This document shows positions 1 through 5,051 of a stretch of DNA of 5,051 bases, in pieces (the first letter of the stretch is position 1; each line of letters begins with the position of its first letter). A program made the position numbers and the translations under genes. The DNA is from Betaproteobacteria bacterium UBA7395 (GTDB lineage: Bacteria; Pseudomonadota; Gammaproteobacteria; Burkholderiales; Rhodocyclaceae), in the NCBI GenBank assembly GCA_002470165.1, contig DKNF01000093.1:7169-12219 (forward strand), given 5' to 3'. The notes under the pieces were generated by a model, which did no database searches, was not told the DNA's origin, and saw only the letters and a list, made by a program, of their open reading frames with translations.

Positions 1-1035
1 TGCGGCAAGACCAACTTCGCCATGCTGATCCCGCCCGAGCCGATGAACGGCTGGAAGATCACCACCATCGGCGACGACATCGCCTGGATCAAGCCGCGCC
101 TCGACGCCGACGGCATCACCCGTTTCTACGCGATCAACCCGGAAGCCGGCTTCTTCGGCGTTGCCCCGGGCACCTCGGCCAAGACTAACTACAACGCCCT
201 GGCCACGCTCAAGGAAAACATCATCTTCACCAACGTCGCACTGACCGACGACGGCGACGTGTGGTGGGAAGGCCTGACCAAGGAAGCCCCGGCGCACCTG
301 ATCGACTGGCAGGGCAAGGACTGGACGCCGGAAGACGGCAAGGCCGGCAAGAAGGCCGCCCACGCCAACTCGCGCTTCACCGCCCCGGCCAACCAGTGCC
401 CGTCGGTTGATCCGGCCTGGGAAGACCCCGCCGGCGTGCCGATCTCCGCCTTCATCTTCGGCGGCCGTCGCGCCACCACCGTGCCGCTGGTGTACCAGGC
501 CTTCAACTGGAACTACGGCGTCTACATGGCTGCCACCCTCGGCTCGGAAACCACCGCCGCCGCCTTCGGCCAGCAGGGTGTCGTCCGCCGCGACCCGTTC
601 GCCATGCTGCCGTTCTGCGGCTACCACATGGGCGACTACTTCAACCACTGGCTGAAGATGGGCAAGACCGTCGATGCCACGCCGAAGATCTTCTGCGTGA
701 ACTGGTTCCGCATGAACGAGAAGGGCGAGTTCATGTGGCCGGGCTTCGGCGACAACATGCGCGTACTGAAGTGGATCGTCGACCGCTGCAAGGGCACCGT
801 CGCCGCCAAGGAAACCGTGCTCGGCTGGATGCCGAAGTTCGAGGACATCGACTGGACCGGCCTGGACATCAACAAGGATGACTTCGAGGCCCTGACCACC
901 ATCGACGCCGACGCCTGGAAGGCCGAACTGGCCGGCCACAAGGAATGGTTCGACAAGATGGGCGAGAAGATGCCGCGCGAACTCGTGCTCAAGCGCGAAC
1001 TGTTCGAAATGGGCATCTTCAAGGACGCCGCTTGA
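1..1035 (+). CDS. pckG: Phosphoenolpyruvate carboxykinase (GTP), C-terminal part
   Basis: This cytosolic enzyme interconverts oxaloacetate plus GTP and phosphoenolpyruvate plus GDP and CO2, the entry step of gluconeogenesis. The frame is open from base 1, so the gene is cut by the window edge; 344 residues remain of a family usually around 600 long. Numbering from the first visible codon, residues 1-5 (CGKTN) are the end of the kinase-1a P-loop, including the reactive Cys typical of GTP-type enzymes. IGDDIAW at 23-29 is the metal-binding kinase-2 motif. FGGRR at 153-157 supplies substrate-binding arginines, and RRDPFAM (196-202) and [10 protein letters not shown] (205-214) follow the family pattern. 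[19 protein letters not shown] (234-252) carries the aromatic residues that hold the guanine base. These motifs separate it from the unrelated ATP-dependent PckA. The frame ends in TGA and is followed at once by a terminator-like hairpin. No frameshift or missing key residue is seen. Confidence 0.96.
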   Translation, partial: CGKTNFAMLIPPEPMNGWKITTIGDDIAWIKPRLDADGITRFYAINPEAGFFGVAPGTSAKTNYNALATLKENIIFTNVALTDDGDVWWEGLTKEAPAHLIDWQGKDWTPEDGKAGKKAAHANSRFTAPANQCPSVDPAWEDPAGVPISAFIFGGRRATTVPLVYQAFNWNYGVYMAATLGSETTAAAFGQQGVVRRDPFAMLPFCGYHMGDYFNHWLKMGKTVDATPKIFCVNWFRMNEKGEFMWPGFGDNMRVLKWIVDRCKGTVAAKETVLGWMPKFEDIDWTGLDINKDDFEALTTIDADAWKAELAGHKEWFDKMGEKMPRELVLKRELFEMGIFKDAA

Positions 1036-1057
1036 ATATCGCCTGAGCGATAATCGG

Positions 1058-1087
1058 ACGGCCACCCGCGGGTGGCCGTTTTTCTTT
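1058..1087 (+). terminator. Rho-independent terminator after pckG
   Basis: Bases 1059-1078 are a perfect 20-base palindrome (CGGCCACCCG followed by its exact reverse complement), which folds as an 8-bp GC-rich stem with a CGCG loop. A further A-T pair at 1058/1079 extends it. A TTTTTCTTT tract follows directly at 1079-1087. It starts 23 bases after the pckG stop codon, so it most likely ends the pckG transcript. The T tract stops one base before the ribosome binding site of the next gene, so the hairpin could also act as a leader attenuator for that gene. Confidence 0.85.
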
Positions 1088-1093
1088 GGAGAG
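1088..1093 (+). promoter_or_regulatory. Ribosome binding site of the aminotransferase gene
   Basis: GGAGAG lies just upstream of the ATG at 1097, with five bases between GGAG and the start codon. It supports that start over in-frame alternatives. It directly abuts the T tract of the upstream terminator hairpin, which is unusual. Confidence 0.75.
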
Positions 1094-1096
1094 CCC

Positions 1097-2284
1097 ATGT
1101 ACCGTCCCGCCGCCCGTCTCGCCGACATCGAACCCTTCCACGTCGTCGAACTGTTGACCCGCGCCCGCCAGCTCGAAGCCGAGGGCCGCGACATCATCCA
1201 CATGGAAGTCGGCGAACCGGACTTCCCGACGCCGGAACCGATCGCCCAGGCGGCCATCAACGCCATCGCCGGCGGCAAGACGATGTACACGCAGGCCTTC
1301 GGCCTGCCCGAGCTGCGCCAGGCTATCAGCGATTTCTACCGCCAACGTTACGGCGTTGACGTACCGGCCCGCCGCATCGCCGTGACCAACGGCGCCTCCG
1401 GCGCGCTCAACCTTGCCTTCGCCTGCCTGACCAACCCCGGCGACGAATGGCTGCTGGCCGACCCCGGCTACCCGTGCAACCGCCACATCCTGCGCACCTA
1501 CGAAGGTCGACCGCAAGCCATCGCCGTCGGCCCGGAAAGCAACTTCCAGCCGACGCCGGCGCAGGTCGGCGCGGCCTGGAACGTGCGCACCGCCGGCCTG
1601 CTGGTCGCCTCGCCGGCCAACCCGACCGGCACGCTGCTGACGCTGCCGGAAATCGCTGCACTGGCCGACATCTGCCGCACCCGTAACGGCCACTTCATGG
1701 TCGACGAGATCTACCACGGCCTCACCTACGCCCCGAAGGAAGTCCCCTTGGGGGACGAATGCGATGCACCAACCGCCTGCGCCGCCGGCGACGACATCTG
1801 GGTGATCAACAGCTTCTCCAAGTATTTCCAGATGACCGGCTGGCGCCTGGGCTGGATGGTGATTCCCGAGCCCTACCTGCGCGACGTCGAGAAGCTGGCG
1901 CAGAACCTGGTCCTGTGCCCGTCGACGCCGGCACAGCACGCCGCGCTGGCGGCTTTCCGGCCGGAAACCATCGCCATCTTGGAAGAACGCCGGGCCGAAT
2001 TCCGCCGTCGCCGGGATTTCCTGGCACCGGCGCTGGAAGCACTTGGCTTTCGCATCACCGCCCGCCCGGAAGGCGCTTTCTACCTGTATTGCGACAGCTC
2101 GGCGCTGGCCGCCGACAGTTTTGCGCTGGCTCGCGACCTGCTGGAAAAAACCGGCGTCGCCGCCACACCGGGGCTGGATTTCGGCGCCAACGCGCCGGAG
2201 AAACACATCCGCTTCGCCTACACCACCGGCGTTGACCGACTGGCCGAGGCGGTCGAGCGCCTACGCCGTTACTTCGGGCGGTAA
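1097..2284 (+). CDS. Class I/II PLP-dependent aminotransferase
   Basis: A complete 395-residue fold-type I aminotransferase, close to the usual length of the family; probably cytosolic. Visible features in order: the N-terminal substrate segment EVGEPDFPTP (37-46); TNGASGALNLAF (97-108), whose GAS loop touches the PLP phosphate; the cofactor-stacking Tyr125 in DPGYPCN; SPANPTG (172-178) with Asn175; VDEIYHG (202-208) with Asp203 for the pyridine nitrogen and Tyr206; SFSKYFQMTGWRLGW (239-253) with the Schiff-base Lys242 and phosphate-binding Arg250; and HIRFAY (370-375) with Arg372 for the substrate carboxylate. All catalytic residues are present, so it should be active, transferring an amino group between an amino acid and a 2-oxo acid. 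Substrate specificity (aspartate, alanine, aromatic or other) cannot be read from the sequence, so no symbol is given. Residues about 213-222 look like an insert before the Lys segment and contain a DNA hairpin. The 3' end overlaps ampD on the other strand. Confidence 0.93.
   Translation: MYRPAARLADIEPFHVVELLTRARQLEAEGRDIIHMEVGEPDFPTPEPIAQAAINAIAGGKTMYTQAFGLPELRQAISDFYRQRYGVDVPARRIAVTNGASGALNLAFACLTNPGDEWLLADPGYPCNRHILRTYEGRPQAIAVGPESNFQPTPAQVGAAWNVRTAGLLVASPANPTGTLLTLPEIAALADICRTRNGHFMVDEIYHGLTYAPKEVPLGDECDAPTACAAGDDIWVINSFSKYFQMTGWRLGWMVIPEPYLRDVEKLAQNLVLCPSTPAQHAALAAFRPETIAILEERRAEFRRRRDFLAPALEALGFRITARPEGAFYLYCDSSALAADSFALARDLLEKTGVAATPGLDFGANAPEKHIRFAYTTGVDRLAEAVERLRRYFGR
1742..1756. repeat. 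Short hairpin repeat inside the aminotransferase gene
   Basis: GTCCCC-TTG-GGGGAC is a perfect 6-bp inverted repeat with a three-base loop. It codes exactly for Val216-Asp220 of the aminotransferase. The surrounding codons (TTG, GGG, GCA, CCA) are less G/C-ending than the rest of the gene. It may be a copy of a dispersed short palindromic repeat carried in frame, but only this copy is visible here. Confidence 0.45.
2261..2284. other. Tail-to-tail coding overlap of aminotransferase and ampD
   Basis: The plus-strand aminotransferase ends at TAA 2282-2284. The minus-strand ampD ends at TAG read from 2263 to 2261. The last seven codons plus stop of each gene are therefore encoded by the same 24 base pairs. 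There is no intergenic space and no hairpin with a T tract at the junction in either direction. Confidence 0.9.
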
Positions 2285-2823
2285 GTCGAGGTCGGGATGA
2301 CGGGCGGCCAGCGCCGCCCAGTCGAAATGCGGCCCGGGATCGCTCTTGCGCCCCGGCGCGATATCGCTGTGACCGGCGACGGCGGCAATCGGATAACGCT
2401 GGCGCAAGGCATCGAGCAAGGGCCACAAGGCGGCGTACTGGGCCTCGGTGAACGGCAGTTCGTCGCAACCTTCCAGTTCGATGCCGACCGAGTAATCGTT
2501 GCAGTTGTCCCGCCCGCACCAGGTCGACCGACCGGCATGCCAGGCGCGCCGGTCGCAACCGACGAACTGGATCACACGACCGTCGCGGCGGACATAGAAA
2601 TGCGCCGATACCTGCAGCCCGGCAATCTCGGCAAAGTAAGGGTGGGCGCCGACATCAAGGCGGTTGAGGAAGAAATCCTCGACCCAGTTGCCGCCAAATT
2701 CGCCGGGCGGCAGGCTGATGTTGTGTACGACGACCAGCGAGACTTCAGCAGCCGGCGGCCGCTCGCCGAAATTGGGCGAGTCCAGCCGTTCAGCCGCAAG
2801 CCACCAGCCGCCGTCGCACCAGC

Positions 2824-2827
<4 letters not shown>
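2261..2827 (-). CDS. ampD: 1,6-anhydro-N-acetylmuramyl-L-alanine amidase AmpD
   Basis: A 188-residue zinc amidase of the AmpD (amidase_2) family, the usual length for the cytosolic enzyme. It removes the stem peptide from 1,6-anhydro-muropeptides during peptidoglycan recycling; in bacteria with AmpR and an inducible beta-lactamase this also lowers the inducing signal. The N-terminus (SPNFGERP, 17-24) matches the family and shows no signal peptide. VVHNISLPPGEFGG (33-46) supplies zinc ligand His35. SAHFYVRRDGRVIQFV (74-89) is the core strand pair, and AWHAG (95-99) and CNDYSVGIELEG (109-120) follow with catalytic Glu117. GHSDIAPGRKSDPGPHFDW (152-170) supplies His153, Lys161 and zinc ligand Asp163. 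All ligand and catalytic residues are present. Its ATG overlaps the regulator stop as ATGA and no strong Shine-Dalgarno precedes it, so translation is probably coupled. It is the last gene of the kinase-regulator operon. Confidence 0.95.
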
Positions 2828-4182
<1,355 letters not shown>

Positions 4183-4188
4183 GTATCG

Positions 4189-4196
4189 CTTCTCCC
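4189..4196 (-). promoter_or_regulatory. Ribosome binding site supporting the GTG start of the pilR-like gene
   Basis: On the minus strand GGGAGAAG lies upstream of GTG 4182, with nine bases between GGGAG and the start. It sits inside the 3' end of the kinase gene. It is the best Shine-Dalgarno match near any candidate start of the regulator and decides the choice of GTG 4182 over TTG 4143. Confidence 0.6.
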
Positions 4197-5051
4197 GGAA
4201 ACAATGAAATGACCGCCCCCTCCCCCTGCCTTGAGGACCAGCGCACCGCCGTTGGCCACGCACAACTCGCGCGCGATGAACAGGCCGAGCCCGGTACCGA
4301 GCGTATGGGTGGTGAAAAACGGCTCGAAAATCTGGTCGCGCAAGGCTTCGGGGACCCCGGGGCCGTCGTCGATCACATGCAATTCTACCCGCCCCGGCAC
4401 GTCTTCCCCGGCAAACACGATCCGCACCGACCCCGGCCCGCGCGACGCATGCCGCAAGGCATTGCCGACCAGGTTCCAGAGCACCTGGTGCAGATGCGAG
4501 CGGTCGAAGCAGATCATCTTGCCCGGCGGAACGTCGAGCGCGATGGTCGATGCCGGCAGGTTCTCGTTGGCCAGCAGTTCCACGGCAAAATTGCCGAGAA
4601 ACTCGCGCAGGGCGATCGCTTCAACCTGCGCCTGATTCTGCCGACCGAGTTCGAGCACGTCGCTGACGATCCGGTCCAGCCGGGCCGTGTTGTCGCCGAT
4701 GATGCGCAGCAGCCGCTCGAAAATCTCGCCGCGCCGCTCCTCGTGCAACAACTCCGAAGCATGGCTGATGGCCGACAGCGGATTGCGAATCTCGTGCGCA
4801 ATGCTCGCCGTCAATCGCCCGAGCGCGGCCAGTTTCAACTGTTTGGCCTGCTCCTTGATCCGGCCGACATCCTCGACAAAGATCAGCACATCGCCGTCGG
4901 TACTGGCGGTGGACTCGAAGCGCGCCCCGAGTTCGCTGTTGCCGGCACCGAAAAACAGGACGGTATCGTTACCGCCGGCCAGCCAGTGCGCCAGCCCGGC
5001 GGCCAGCGTCGGCGCATTGGCCGCCAGTTGGCCGGCCACCGACGGCAGGCC

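Noticed and set aside
1032..1054. A possible promoter between pckG and the aminotransferase (TTGAAT at 1032-1037, GATAAT at 1049-1054).
   Set aside because: The two boxes are only 11 bases apart instead of about 17, and no better -35 exists at the right distance, so I did not list it as a feature.
1019..2206. A 395-codon open frame on the minus strand covering most of the aminotransferase.
   Set aside because: It is fully antisense to a gene with complete family motifs, its protein is low-complexity (rich in Gly, Ala, Arg, Gln) without recognisable motifs, and such frames are expected from G/C-biased third positions.
4183..4263. Upstream ATG at 4263 for the regulator, adding 27 residues.
   Set aside because: The extra residues are Arg/Gly-rich and unlike a receiver N-terminus, and would overlap the kinase ATPase domain by 124 bases; GTG 4182 has a better ribosome binding site.

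Overview
The window is GC-rich, with third codon positions strongly biased to G or C. It holds five closely packed protein-coding genes, the two at the window edges being cut. Gene content and protein wording (GTP-type PEP carboxykinase, a PilS/PilR-type two-component pair, cytoplasmic AmpD) suggest a Gram-negative betaproteobacterium, perhaps of the Rhodocyclales (Dechloromonas/Azonexus/Azoarcus type). The lineage is an inference from protein style, not from a marker gene. There is no sign of a mobile element, CRISPR array, tRNA or rRNA.

Left part, plus strand (1-2284): the C-terminal 344 residues of GTP-dependent phosphoenolpyruvate carboxykinase (pckG) are followed by a short 61-base gap. 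That gap is mostly filled by a strong intrinsic-terminator-like hairpin, and the hairpin's T tract runs straight into the ribosome binding site of a 395-residue class I/II PLP-dependent aminotransferase. Both products act in central carbon and amino-acid metabolism, but the hairpin argues that they are not simply co-expressed.

Right part, minus strand (5051 down to 2261): a three-gene operon reads right to left. It runs from a sensor histidine kinase (PilS-like, N-terminal membrane part outside the window) to a sigma-54-dependent response regulator (PilR-like) to the cytoplasmic 1,6-anhydro-muropeptide amidase AmpD. The kinase and regulator genes overlap at their junction. The regulator and ampD overlap by ATGA, so translation is probably coupled. 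PilS/PilR control type IV pilus genes through sigma-54, while AmpD recycles peptidoglycan fragments; their tight linkage is the most notable arrangement here.

The two transcription units converge, and the aminotransferase and ampD reading frames overlap tail to tail by 24 bases with no intergenic terminator. Overall this is a housekeeping and regulatory chromosomal region. I did not find a convincing new biological system. The points worth a second look are the terminator/RBS arrangement, a short hairpin inside an apparent insert in the aminotransferase, the convergent coding overlap, and the pilSR-ampD coupling.
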